From: Tubulanus polymorphus
Taxonomy: Eukaryota > Nemertea > Palaeonemertea > Tubulaniformes > Tubulanidae
NCBI RefSeq assembly: GCF_964204645.1
Contig: NC_134026.1
Span: forward strand, 5,704,001-5,768,000
Length of the DNA: 64,000 nucleotides
Direction: 5' to 3'
Below, piece by piece: positions 1 to 13,200 of this stretch. The notes beneath the pieces are model-generated. The model saw nothing but the letters and a program-made list of their open reading frames with translations, had not been told where the DNA came from and ran no database searches. The stretch's first letter is position 1; each line of letters begins with the position of its first letter. The position numbers and the translations under genes were made by a program.

Positions 1-215
1 ACTAGTTAACCTATTAAGTATCTATCCGTCTTAACATTTTAACACCCAAGTTAAAACCTATGGCAGTATGGTACGGTAGCGACAAGAACAACCTAAGTTC
101 AAACATTGATATCAAATGAACTATCAAATTTAAAACAAAAATGTAATACCTTTAATAAACAGAAAATTAGAAAACATAATGATTTATGCATTCAAAGTTT
201 TTAAGTTTTCATTAC

Positions 216-723
216 CTCTTCTAGTTTCTTGATAGATTTATCCATGCGTTTGCCAACCTGGGGCGGTAGTTCATTACGTATACCGTTAATCCAATCTTTC
301 ATCATTTTCTCCATTTCTATCGAATCATCCATCATCGTCGTCAGTTTCTTCAACCGGAAATGACGTGTTACGGTCGCTAACGTTGGTCGCGCCTAAGATA
401 TATCAAAGATGGATTACATTTCTTTAAATGTTATTTGAAGATGGGCCGGTCGAGTGATAACTACATACCCCTTGGAGTAAGCAGCCTAATTATTTTCAGG
501 TGACAAAGAATAATTGCATATATACCTTTTCTGAGTTAATCTCTTTGTCGAGGGCTTTTAGATAATATTTTCTTATGACACCGACGGTCTCTTCTTGAGC
601 TACTATAGCTCCCTCTAGTGGAGGCATTTTACCAGCTAAGCTCTGATATGTACACTTCATCAAAGCATCTTCTTCGTCCGCCTTCCGTGGATTTCGTCCT
701 CCACTGCCCTGAATTATATTCAT
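216..723 (-). CDS. Two exons of an unrecognised gene, partial at left edge
   Basis: On the minus strand an open exon (about 708 or 723 down to 526) ends at a GT donor (GAAAAG|gtatat). It joins in phase 0 to a second open exon (392 to 216) that has a TTAG acceptor and a GAG|gtaatg donor. Together they code about 120 residues, helical and charged, with a Met/Asp/Lys-rich stretch near 'MMDDSIEMEKMMKDW' and no cysteine-rich or membrane segment. The start is uncertain: an ATG lies at 721-723, but an internal acceptor (attcag) at 709-714 would make this an internal exon starting at 708. The gene continues past the left edge. I do not recognise the family. Open frames with matched phases and good donors are seen; that the gene is expressed is inference. 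Confidence 0.45.
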
Positions 724-3700
724 AGAATATTCATTGAAACAACATTCGTTTGAAATGACCATGGGAAATTTAAAAAAACACATTTTGTGAACCCCTAGTG
801 CCAAACGCCCACGACGCACAGAAATACGGAAACAGGAGGCAGTCACATTGAGGTGATTCCGAGCGTTTCCCTATGTCGTGTGCGTTTTATAAGAAATATG
901 TTTTCGAGATCGAACATGTTTGATTGTGTTCTGTGTTTCCCTGCGCCGTGTGCGCAATAATTCTCAATAATCTCAAAAAATAACTCACGACCTGAACTTT
1001 TACGCAGTAATATAACGATATTCATTGGCGAAAAAAACAATCCACTGATGAAATAATCCGAAGCACTTCCCAATTCTTTTACGCAAGATATATCTAAGTC
1101 CAAAATCCAACTGTATTGATGAACTCACTCATCACGACTAACCACGATTTACACGGTGACTATAGCATTGCTACTGCATGCAAATGTGGGATAGATTCTG
1201 TATGTTTTTGCAATTATTAAAGCTTCTTGCAGCTGTTTCAATGTTTTTTATTCTCGATAAATATCAATCAATATTTCCAATTCAATCGTCTGGGGATGGT
1301 GGCGGCGGCGGTTAAAGATTGTGCAATCACGGATGCTCATTCAGCAGTGTATAAGTTTGAACGAATATCTATAATTCTAAATCCTAAGTCGTTAGAAGGA
1401 ACGATTTTAGTATTAACAAAGCTCTTATACTATTTAAACGTACATGTTTTGATCTTAAAACAGGGATTGACCCTGTTATCTATTTGATTGGTATATTTCG
1501 TTTGTTTTGTTTTGATTTGGTGTCCCTTACAAACCCACCACACCTAGCGGGAGCGAACAGGGGATTTGATTTTGAAATCGGAAATCGAAGTACAAGTATA
1601 GTTGCGTGATCAGCGGTCGAATTTACTTAAAAATAATTCTAACCGCCACCAGAAAAACTATTCCTGGCAAATTATCAGCCGTTATATTCATAGCAGGAAA
1701 GTCATTTGCTTCTTCGTGCAAAACATCCATTTCTATTACTTACCAATTTTTGGGGCTCGATGGGTCCCGATAATTCATCGGTAAGTTGAAAATCGAAGGC
1801 CTCGTTCAGAAAAGATGCGCCCATCTTCCGACATTTTTTCATCATCTTACAGCCCTCATTACTGTTATTACGCCGTATACCTCAACATCATTATCAATTA
1901 CTCGTCGAAAACTAAATTCCATATCCTGAATGTTCGATTCACCCAATTCCGAAAAGGATTCAAAATTTTCTACACAAATTATTCATATCAATGATTTCCA
2001 ACAGATAAAAACTGATACCCCATCGGAAGAGCAATTCCCTCGCTTCGTTTTGTATTCGAACACGAGTTTGGTTATTTACCCGCGGTGACATGTTTCTAAC
2101 ACAATTCGTATATAAATCAAAACGCCCGATTGCTGATAATGAAACTAACTTGACATACATATGACAATGTATACTAATTACATAAGTGCGGCGTAATTAA
2201 GAAATAAAAATATATGTATGTGTGTAATGTAATATTCACCCGTGTGTTATCATGATATGCTAGAAAATCTGAAAAAATACCTGTGACGTAGAATCTGACG
2301 AGCGAATGGATGTATCCATTCTGTCGAGTTCGAAGGATGAACCGTAGGCAAAACACGAGTTACACTGCGTTTAAAAAGCAATCAGCAAAAATCTTAACTA
2401 TTTAATAACATGTAAATGTTTAAATGTATTGAAGTTGATTGAATGAAGATTTCGAATATTAGTTCTGTATTGATTTCATACGGGTCAAACACAGATATCC
2501 GATTATGACTGGCATCTCGGGCACCACATGGTTTAAACAGTTGGTGTTGAGTTTATGCAATGCAACAAACGTTACGTAAAATTGACCTAATGTTGGGAAT
2601 GATATTTCTGGGGAACACACGAATTGCGACGGATGTGTGGCCGGCTTTCCGATCAGTGCCTTTTCAATTTTGAGAGGATGGTTATTATGAGGCAAAAGAA
2701 TAAAGTGATTATCGTGTTAATTAATTATTAGTAACTCTTTACCTGTGTTTGACCCATATTAAAGTTATATCACTTCACCAAGATAAGCGAATGTTCATTC
2801 CTTCTAGAGGCTCAAACGTATCCAATCGTGTTACTGAATTCTCGCGAGACAAAAGAAAATCTAACTGTGCGTTGCCTTCTTCGGCAGTAGTGAAATTTGC
2901 TGTTTAAAATGTCGCAACAGCTATATAAGCAACGAGGGGAAATTAAATTTAAAAGCGACGACATAAAATCCTAGCTGATGATAGAAAACAGGTGTTCAAA
3001 CGCGATGTACATGCATCTGAATACTGAATTATAATAGATATTACTATCAAATATGAGGTTCATTGTGAAAAACTATAATACGACAGATCGCTTGTATTCA
3101 ATGATAAGAGCATAAAGTCTATTTAAAATTTTCTCATAAATTTGATTTTCGACTCAGTATGGGTATAACGACTTCAATCGCATCCCGCAAAATATTCTTT
3201 AATATAAACGGCCGCCCGATCCGTGCGAAGTTATGGCAAAGTACTAAGTTGGAATATAGCGCGCAAACATTATGCAAATTCACTTGAAATCCAATTTTGA
3301 CACTAATCCGACCTTATCGACTATATATGCATATCATCCATCCGAGATAATTCAAATATAAATTCAAATTTTACTATCTAATCAAGAATCATCAAATAAA
3401 AAATTCCTACTTCACTTGTATCACTTTTTATGCAGCATACACATACCATATCTGTAATATCTGAAGGTAATTCGTCCTCGCTTTGTCCTCTTTGATTAGC
3501 GAATGATGACCTCGGTACCTCTGACATCAATGGCGTCCAGAGCATGTGCTGTGATTTCACTACCCTCGGAAATCCGGGCATTTTTATGTTTTTATGTATG
3601 TTTACCTTTTCGTCGAATCAAAATTCAAATTCAAGCTGCACAAATTCTCTGCGTATCAAAGCGCGCATGTGTGATGAATTATTTCGTGACAATCAAGCTG

Positions 3701-3890
3701 GTACATTATAAGTATGTACATATTCCCGCATACTAGCTTTTGCCACCTTGTCGGATCCACTCTTCAGTAATCAACTGTTCGCAACGTTAAAAGAATCCAG
3801 TCGTAAGTCATGTGGAAGATGACTAATTTTGTCATTAGTACATGAGGCGAGCAATTCAAAGATCCATTCAGCGTCTTATTCAGTGCTGGT

Positions 3891-3914
3891 TATATATATA
3901 ATATATATATATAT
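3891..3914. repeat. (AT)n microsatellite
   Basis: About 24 bases of alternating TA with one phase slip. Confidence 0.9.
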
Positions 3915-5329
3915 TGTTCCAAGATTTGTATAAGTAAATCATATATGCGTGTTCCGAATATTTCATTCCAACAGCAGCTGGCTTTTTGGTTCATATATAT
4001 CTTTTTTACATAATCCGAATGCATCCGAATTTTAGCTCAACTAGATATATTCATATATACATATACCGCAGCCTAATTCTATTAACTTCCGCTGGAGCTT
4101 CCCGTTATTTGATATACCGGTATCAATGATCATATACCACCACTCTACCAGATTACCCTTGCCATTACGATTCAGTTACGGCGTGCCCGTCTCGTCGTCG
4201 AATTCGAGATCGCGTTCCCGTACCAGACTCACACACTATGAATTCATGTGAACATTTGCATGCAAGATATGAACTGTGAGATTATTTGTCATATGAGAGA
4301 AGCACCCGATGGTGCAGCAGGTGTTCCCAATCAATTTCCAATACGCAAGAGGAAGTGACTTATATTTTACTATGTTTCTCTCTACCCCTGCCCTGCAACA
4401 GCTTGCCTTTTATATAACCTTTTTGATGTTCAATCGATGTTCTTATATACATTTCAAGCACTATTCATTAACTCTAGATGAAAATATAAAACCATTAGAA
4501 TTAAATACAAAATTGGCTGTCCATATAAAAGATTATCCATCGAACTGTCCATTTAATTCATTCTTCTATCACTGAAAAAATTCTAATTGGTCGATATAAT
4601 TGATCGGTACTGAAATGGACACTCAAGCCAAGCGATTAATTTAATAGTTTCCTAGCGCAGTCACCGCGGGAAAGTAACCTTGAACGTTTTGATAGGGGTA
4701 TTTATATGATGGTAACACATGACTTTTAATACATCGTTGAATTTAACTAACAAATCACAATCTAAACCTAAACATATGTTACGAACTAGACATACTCACT
4801 AACACCTAAATAAATTACACTCACTATTACGTAGGTTACCGTAAATCATTTGATTTATCCGATTGATTCTTCAATATTATATATTCCCATTTTTAAACTG
4901 AAATTGATACTTCGATATATTCATCCCAATCAGGCTGTTACGTATCGTCTGTGTCGTCTCGGCACCGGACGGTGATATAGCTGAGCCGTGTACATCCACA
5001 CCACAGACTACACCGGGGCTACTAATAATAATTTCGGATTCAGGAGACAAGCGGCCAGTTATTTCAGTACCGTTCGCGGCTGGACTATACAGTCCCGATG
5101 AAATTGTTCCTAGCGGTAGATCGATACGATAGGATTTATACAGAGACAGCTGTTATGACTGGATCGGTGACATTACATTGATAATTAACGATATTACAAT
5201 ATTGCAAATCTAGCTTCCTTTGTATAAACTTTGTACACCTGAGCTATACAGAAAAAGAACGTCACCAAATTTTGAGAATGTTCAATCATTTTTTCCACAG
5301 TACGCAACCGAATAAATGAATTCAGGCAA

Positions 5330-5346
5330 AATATATATATATATAT
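5330..5346. repeat. (AT)n microsatellite
   Basis: Seventeen bases of alternating AT. Confidence 0.85.
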
Positions 5347-6057
5347 GGTTATGATTTTCATCGAAATAGAAATAATGATTTCTAAAATTTACGAACGCTT
5401 TTAGGGACACCATTCAACGTGAGACGATTGAATTAAAAACTTACTTTCGACAGATTTTTCGGTATTGTCATTGTGACTCTCTCGTAGTCTCGCTGAACCG
5501 TTCAATCGGCTTTTTATCGGGTAGAGCAGACAAGATATTCTTCGACTATTTTCACCAGCATTAGGTGATATCAAAACACGAGTCACATATACGTGAACCC
5601 ATGAAGCTACATATATATTCAGCTCTCACATGTCATTTTGTATCATATGCTTAAAAATGCGTAATTCAATTTCGCATCCGATATCAATCACGCTAAAACC
5701 GCGATGTCTCGTGTTCATGTGATGTTTGTAACGCGAATTGCTGATTTATTGCGATACAACATTCCTATACAACGTTTACATATCGTTATACCCGTATTTA
5801 AGAGTAATAAAAAAGATTTCCAATTAACCCTTTCAAACAACCCGTGAACTTGACTCAGAAAATTATAGCTAGAAAATCCAAGAAACAAAATGACTGAGAG
5901 TTTATAGAATTATGATATCCTTTTTCTTTTAACAAAATGCCTGAAGCGTAGATTTCTCTAGAAACATTGAGATTAAGTCTAATGGAAAAAACATCAAATG
6001 CCAAAAAGAATACAGTGAGCTACTTAGATATATTTGCTGATTCGGGTGGAATGTAAC

Positions 6058-8276
6058 ATCCCTGATATACTGACGCCATGACAAGAAACGTCGAAACGAA
6101 AATAAATTACATAAACCGTGGTTATCATCTGGATTATTGAAATGTATTAAACACAAAAATCGCTTGTACAGAAAATCTTTGCGTAATAGATCACATTTGA
6201 AAAATTATTTGAATTACAAACGTACCTTGTCTCGTACACTCAAATATGCCGAGAAAAAGTATTATGAGACTAAATTACTTGCAGCCAAATCCGACATGAA
6301 AAAATCATGGAATATCTTAAACAGTCTAATTGGAAAATCTTCCAATGATCGGTGTAGATTACCTTGCTCTTTCAAAAGGAACGGTATCGTTGTAAACGGC
6401 TATGAAAATATCGCTAATGAATTTAATTCTTTCTTTGTAAATATTGGTAGCAACCTAGCCAATCAAATACCAGATACAGGTGTCCACTTCAGTGAATATC
6501 TGACAGATCCAGTAAATGAAAACTTTTTCTTTTTCCCAACCCACCCTGATGAAATCAGTCAGATTGTAAATGATTTCTCACCCAGCAAAGGCGCTGGTGC
6601 TGATGGTTTCTCTGTAAAAGTAGTTAAGAAAATAATTGATTCAGTAAAATAACCCGCTAACCGATATCCGTACTGCCTTGCTTTTCTAAAATTCTCGAAA
6701 AGATAGTGTATAATCGATTAACCGAATATTGTAACAAGTTTCATATCATTCAACCAAACCAGTTCGGCTTTCGAAAGAACCATTCAACTGCCATGGCCTT
6801 AACATTGATAACTGATGAAATTTCACAAAATTTAGAAGAAAACAAATCAACTATTGGGGTATTCTTAGATTTATCAAAAGCCTTTGACACCGTTGATCAC
6901 GAAATCTTATTAAGAAAATTATGTTTTTATGGAATAAGAGGCATCTCTAACAACTGGTTTGAAAACTATTTGAAGAATAGAAAACAATTTGTTCAAATTC
7001 AAAATTATAAATCCTCGTTATGTACCGTTAAAACTGGAGTACCCCAAGGCTCAATTTTAGGTCCCTTGCTTTTTTTATTATATGTAAACGACTGTATTAA
7101 ATTTTCTAATGTGTTAAAACTTATATTGTTTGCCGATGACACAAATGCCTTTTATAGTGACATTAATTTAGACAGATTAGTACGTACAGTAAACATTGAA
7201 TTATCAAAATTGTATACCTGGTTTCAAACAAACAAGCTGTCATTAAATGTAAAGAAGACGTCATTTATGGTGTTCGATAAACTATTGAAACATAACTTGA
7301 GAATATCAATTAACAATATAGAGATCAAACAAGTCAATGTCACAAATTTTCTTGGAGTTTTTATTGACAGAAATTTTAACCTGGGACGATCAAATAAAAT
7401 CAGTTGAAAAAAAAGTTTCTCGAAGCATTGGTATAATAAATAGAGTAAGACATAAGCTGCCAGTGAGTTCTCTTCGTACCCTTTATTTGTCGCTTATTGA
7501 TCCTTACCTCCAGTATTGTAACTTAGTTTGGGGACGAAATTTTGAAAATAAACTTCAGCCATTAATTGTATTGCAAAAAAGAGCTATCAGGCTAATTTCT
7601 AATTCCTATTATTTGGCGCACACTGACCCTATATTCAAAGCTTTTAATATCCTCAAGCTCAAAGATATCAATAAACTTCAGCTAGGTACTTTTATCTACA
7701 GATCTGTCCACTCCGAATTACCGAAATCATTCGAAAATTATTGGAACCAAAATTTTCAAATCCACAGTCACAATACTCGGCGACGTCAAGATTTACAAAC
7801 ACTTTCTTTCAATAGTCTAAGAAGAAAATTTTCAGTAAAAGTATCCGGCCCTTTACTTTGGAATAACATCAGTGAAAATCTAAAAAACATGGAAAATTCT
7901 AAACTGTTCCTAAGAAATTATAGAAAGCAACTTTGTGCTTGATTTTATCATACAGTTATTCGAACTAAAATTATTGTTTTTGGAATATTTCAGAAAATAA
8001 CTGGCTTATTAAATGATTATATCTTAATCAAGCTGTTATCATAGTTTACTTTGATTGCATTTTGTGTGTTAAGGGTTGACTGTGAGCATATTATTTTCTT
8101 TATTGCATTTCTCTTTTTTTCTTTTCTCTTTTGAGGGACCTGTTTTATACAAACTATTCCTTAGTTTCTACAGGCCCCTCCAGGTCTAATTTACTGTATT
8201 TTGTATTATGCTTTGTACACTATGCTGTAAATTATATTTGAAAAATAAAGTGTTCAAATCAAAATCAAATCAAAAC
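6058..8276 (+). mobile_element. Non-LTR retrotransposon relic (CR1/Jockey-like), 5' truncated
   Basis: Begins inside the linker between endonuclease and reverse transcriptase; a 'KPW' stretch before 6137 is typical of CR1/L2/Jockey-type elements. It runs through the RT and C-terminal region, then about 300 bases of 3' UTR. An AATAAA at 8243-8248 is followed by a short direct-repeat tail made of TCAAA/TCAAAA units (about 8252-8274), the kind of microsatellite 3' end these elements leave. No endonuclease domain was found upstream. The exact 5' boundary and any target duplication could not be fixed by eye. Clade assignment is by motif style only. Confidence 0.8.
6137..7942 (+). pseudogene. Reverse transcriptase of the non-LTR element, broken
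   Basis: Three open pieces read as one RT protein. Piece 1 (6137-6652) covers the linker and the start of the fingers, ending at a premature stop. Piece 2 (readable from about 6661, to 7407) has the core: LDLSKAFD with its catalytic Asp, the GVPQGSILGPLLF motif, and FADD at 7132-7140. Piece 3 (7337-7942) holds the C-terminal 'YCNLVWG...LQKRAIRLI' region usual in this group, in another frame. Two lesions are visible. Near 6650-6660 roughly 60-70 residues normally found before 'PISVLP' are missing and a stop is present. Near 7375-7390 a one-base frameshift separates pieces 2 and 3. The copy is inactive. Confidence 0.85.
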
Positions 8277-10291
8277 GGGGCAATTCTTTGTTTTAGCGCA
8301 CTAAAATCGATAAACGGATGATCGTTTTGGCGTAGGCACCAAAACGGAATTCTGCTCTTTGGCGGGGTTGCTAAATCTTGTATTGACACCTCCAAAAAAT
8401 TCCTTGTTTGTCCGCACCCAAATTTTAATAAGAATTCAACGCTTTTGCTGGTTTTGGCGTATTAGCATACCTCATAATTTGCATGTATCAGGAATCAGCT
8501 ACCATGACGTAGTAGCTACACTCATAAACATAGCTCTACTTTCGCACAACAAATCATACCACCCTTTTATCGCAAACTTCTTGTACGCCTTTACATACAT
8601 TCAGTTGATATTGCTGTTCAAAAATCATAATCAGAAAGTTCTCCACTCATCAGGAGAGCATCTACTTTCAAAAATTATTTTTTCAAAATAAAATCAAATG
8701 CATCACATGTTTGTAAAGCTTACCATCTTGTTAGAAGAAATCACACAGTGTAAGGATATATGAATAATTGTTCTCCAAGCACGTCGCAGTGTAGTAGCCT
8801 ACCGGAGTACAGAGTTGTGACGACTGTCACCAACGTTACGATATCGGGTTATCAATAATCACGAGTATGTAAACATGCGCGCTGGTCATTTACCACTATC
8901 ATCAGTAGTGGTCAAGAATGATAACAACGTGTGGTCAACACGTGCGGTTATTCGCGTGCGCTTCACGTTTTGATCAATGCACCAGTTTCACTCAGGCAAA
9001 TGACCCTCACGTAATAAGTGAGGAGACTAGACAATTAGACAGACAATAGATGCCGCACACAGCTGCGGCGCCCATCTGGTCACGAAATTCGGACGAGTAT
9101 ATACCTCTATGAAAATGTATATACGTACTGATACAATGTCAATAGCACAACAAATGCGGATGAGATGCTGCATAGATGGCAGCTTTGAATAAATTGCTAA
9201 AAATCTGCCTATTGCTATAGGACAGATTAAGAAATTTTCGGGCAATTTCTTTTCAAGTGTGCATTATACTGTGAATGCGAAGCTGACAGCAAAAATGTGT
9301 AAAAAAGAAATGTACACTGGTCACTGCATCAAAACGCCAGTAAGTTCAATAACAGCCTAAAGTCGTTCAAATTCTGAACATGGATAAGAAAATTATATAA
9401 AACTTCACAATAAACCTTCCCAATCCCATCATTCATGGGTGGAGACGGCTGCGTGTCTACGTGATGCGGGACTGGAGTCATCTTCACCCGTCAAGGGATT
9501 CGAACCCACTACGCTAAAGCTGCTGGTGGAAGCGAGTTCGGGAGTGATACTGGACCCCTGGCAAGCGAGGATGGGACTGAGTATACTAGAGAACTGAGTC
9601 GGTCCTGGCCCCGATATCGGCGCCGCTCTCGAGCCGTGCCGCTCGCGCCCGTGTTTGGTCGTTTTCGGTGTCACTGGCTGAAAAATCTTTTATTAAATGG
9701 CATACTTTATCATAATCCTCTAGCTCTATGTACCAAAATCTGTTATCAAAGTGTGAATAAACTGAAAACTATTGATTTAAAAAAAGATGAAAGATCAAAG
9801 GTCGAAGGGGTGCGGAGGGCGCGCATACCCCATATTCGCGCCGCTAGCCTGCTGAAATTATGGGAAGTTGTTATGAGAGTAAATTTGTATTTTGAATTAA
9901 ATCCATTTTCTGTCAGTAAACAGGGAAAGCCTTTCCCACACTTTCGTTTGAAACTTCGCATTGGATAAAATGGGATTCGAACTCACTAATGTATTGCAGG
10001 ATATGTTATGAACATTTCACATATACGCAAACAATAAATAGGAGCTCTAAATTATTACATTTTTGTTAATAATCCCATAGAAAGCTTTGCTTCAGGAAAT
10101 TTAAAATTCCTAATGATGTCTGGAACAAGTGGTGTAAGTAGCTCTTAGTTGACAACGTATGCAAAATTATCATTGAACGATTAGAAGTGGTTTTAAAATT
10201 CATTTGCAGGATTATGTTGATGACAGTTGTCGAGTTGACGTTAGCTCTAGATATCGGTTCGAATCCCAAAATTATCTTTCTCTTGTTTCAG
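8277..10291. other. Gene-free stretch upstream of the aminopeptidase exons
   Basis: Probably contains the 5' end or first exon of the aminopeptidase gene, which I could not identify. It includes the inverted-terminus element at 9479-9573. A GC-richer patch at 9600-9660 and a 'ggttcgaatccc' near 10255 are tRNA B-box-like words but no tRNA folds around them. Confidence 0.4.
9479..9573. repeat. Short inverted-terminus element, copy 1
   Basis: Left end CATCTTCACCCGTCAAGGG and right end (reverse complement) CATCCTCGCTTGCCAGGG are imperfect inverted repeats about 18 bases long. The same ends occur at 42718-42991 and, diverged, at 44058-44640. Just inside the left end is ggattcgaaccc, the complement of a tRNA B box, so a tRNA-related SINE is the alternative reading. 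Confidence 0.5.
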
Positions 10292-13200
10292 CTTCTCTTA
10301 GGTTGTTATGCTGATGGGTCCTTGACAAGTACGGCTGAAGAGTTTAATTCTGCAAACAAAGAGCTGAAAAACATTATTGCTAAATGGAAAACAAGGTCTA
10401 TATGATGTTGATCCTGAGAAAAATGAAATAATCCATATTTGATTAATCTCTGATAGAAAACAGAAATATTTCATCATTCGAAATGCATTATTTTCAGTTT
10501 TATTTTAGAATTAATTATGGAATTTTTAAGGCTAATCTTGTCTGCTAGGGATTTACTATCTAACATGATATCAAAAATTCAGTCCTTATGAATTTTTGAT
10601 TTTATCCATAAAAACTGTTGTTTATATATTTACAGTGGAACGCTGCAAGCTATTGGTAAATGCAGGATATTGTATAACTTTGGTGGCGTTGATTTTTTGG
10701 CTGTAGTGAATATTGGTGCAAAGGATGCTGGATATAACGACACTGAACAGATTGATGAAGGAAGAGAACTGGTCAGAAACGCTGTCGGAGGTGGATATAA
10801 CAAATCTGCATATTCTTTTTATATTTATTCTCGAGAAAATATTTAAATATTTTTCATAAAACTAAATCATGATTATTTGCTTAGAAACCTTCCCATTCTT
10901 ATCAGCATCATCATATTTCGGCGAGGAGCCAAAGTTGACTTTGAGAATAGGTGCTAGAATTTTTGTTACAAAATTGCTATCAAGTTAGGAAGATTGCCTT
11001 CCTTGTCAGAATATTTTTGTTTTTTTTTTAATTCAGATAAACTATTACCCATGTAGCCTGTTATTTGGAAGTCAGTTATTTTTGTGGTCGAAACTTATTT
11101 CTGAAAAAGAACTTGCTTAGTCCAAATATCTTCCAATTCTGGATGCTTTCGAGCCATTGAAAGATTTAGAACCTTTCTTTATGTTCAAGTCATTCAAGAC
11201 TACATAATGATATAAACCCCTGCATGATATTCTGCTTTGATTTTCTAGTCGGTATAAAGAAACTTCAGGAGGAAGGCGCGACTGCAGTACAAGTTGATCC
11301 CTGTAACCAGCCTGATGGTAATACTGCCTTCTTTGTTTGAAAATTACCGTAACCTATTGTCTGACTACAGATACAACCAATAGATGTAAATATTGTTCTT
11401 GTCTATACAGCCGCTGCAGAGGCTATTAAATTAGCCTTGTTCCATTTCGATGAACTCAAAACGACCAAACTTCAGCATGTAACAGTGTCCTGTTTGTCTA
11501 CAGATCCTGCTGTATTGAGGTAGATAATGATAATGCATAAAAAGGAAAGAATGAACGTGTCATTCTATTTGATTATGCGATTTTGTTACTAGTGAATGGG
11601 CTAAAGGTGAGATTTTGGGAGATGGCCAAGTATTTTCCCGTCGTCTGATGGAGCTTCCGTCCAACAGGTTGACTCCGACAATTTTCTGCGATCACATAAC
11701 CAAAGTATTTAAGCCATTGGGGATGAACGTTATCGTAAGGTAGGCAAATCATATATAGGCTTGTATTTTTTATTTACCGAGACTGATTAAGTTTTCTACG
11801 TTACAATAAAGGGATCGAAAATGGATCGAAGAACAGAAGATGAACGCGTTCATAGGTGTCGCAAAAGGTTCCGATGAACCACCAAAATTTTTGGAAATTC
11901 ATTACAACGGAGCTGGCGATGGAAAACCACATTTTGCAATCGTCGGAAAAGGCATCTGTTTCGACGCGTATGTATATCGATTACTTTTACAAACATGTTC
12001 TATGTTAGAAACATGTTCTTTAACCCTGTACCTTGATTAAAGACACTTTGCACGTTTTCCATGCGACGCCCATAGTAGCTAATTTTTATGGTTAAGTTGT
12101 TTGTGCCAAGTTTGGTTTGGTTAGGAAATTTGTGCAGAGTAACGATACCGCGTTAAAATTATATTGCAGAGGTGGAATTTGTTTGAAAGATGTTCGTGGA
12201 ATGGATCTGATGCGAGCTGATATGGGTGGAGCTGCGTGTGGAGTGGCTGCCATAATGACCGCGGCCAAACTGAAATTACCAATCAATGTAAGAAGTAAGT
12301 ACTAACATTTAAGACACATTCCAGGAAAGATAGCGGCGGTAAAGTCAATTCGTATTTAATCAATTTAAAATGTCGGAATGAATTCAACTATTACCAAAAA
12401 TATCGCATCTGAAAACTACTGTTTTATTACTGGTCTAAACAACCGGGTTGTCAATTTGGAATCATTTCTCAGTTTTCGATATTCACCTGTACTAAGATTT
12501 ATAATAAATAATCTATTCTTACCCGAGTCTTTTGTGGCTTTCTTCAGTGTATACTGCACTTTGTGAAAATATGCCAGATGGTAAGGCACAAAAACCAGGG
12601 GACGTTGTAGTCGCTCGAAATGGTAAAACTATCGAGGTAAATGATAAATTCACAATTAAGAATGAATGTATTCGAAGCTTCTATGTAATTGTCTGATGTC
12701 ATTGTGAATCTATTTCTATTATTTAGGTACTTGATACAGATTTCGAGGGCCGTTTGACTTTGGCTGATGCTTTGAACTATGCCGAATCTGAGAATCCTAT
12801 GGGTATTCTAGATATGGCTACATTAACGCGTAGGTTCATGTGCCGTGTATTCATGTGCAAAACCTTAGAATCTGTTTTGCCTAATTTCTGTTCCAGCGTT
12901 AAGGAAATTTGTCTATTTTTAGTCGGAATGATACAAGGTGTAGGTATGTCGGCTACATCAGGTGTATTCACTGCAAATAATCAATACTGGGAATTACTAC
13001 GAAAGGTCAGTTCCATGATTTTCCGTAAAGATTTAAACTGGATTTGCATTTTGAGACTACATGCGGGATTTCTGATGAATCAGATGAATTCTGTTTGGCC
13101 CCGAATTATTATCTAATCTCTTCTTATTTTAGGCGGGAGTAAAAACAGGTGATCGTGTTTGGAGAATGCCGTTGTGGAATTATTATACTAACTATATGAA

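Larger units (their letters stand above)
724..6057. other. Gene-free stretch, low-complexity AT-rich DNA
   Basis: No convincing exon seen on either strand; open frames are short and without domain character. It holds (AT)n tracts at 3891-3914 and 5330-5346. Around 860-960 there are partial repeats of a 'gtttccct..cgtgtgcg' motif that reappear in inverse orientation near 41480-41560. Confidence 0.5.

Noticed and set aside
9967-10262. tRNA B-box words (ggattcgaact, ggttcgaatccc) suggesting tRNA genes
   Set aside because: No A box at the right distance and no cloverleaf could be drawn around either.
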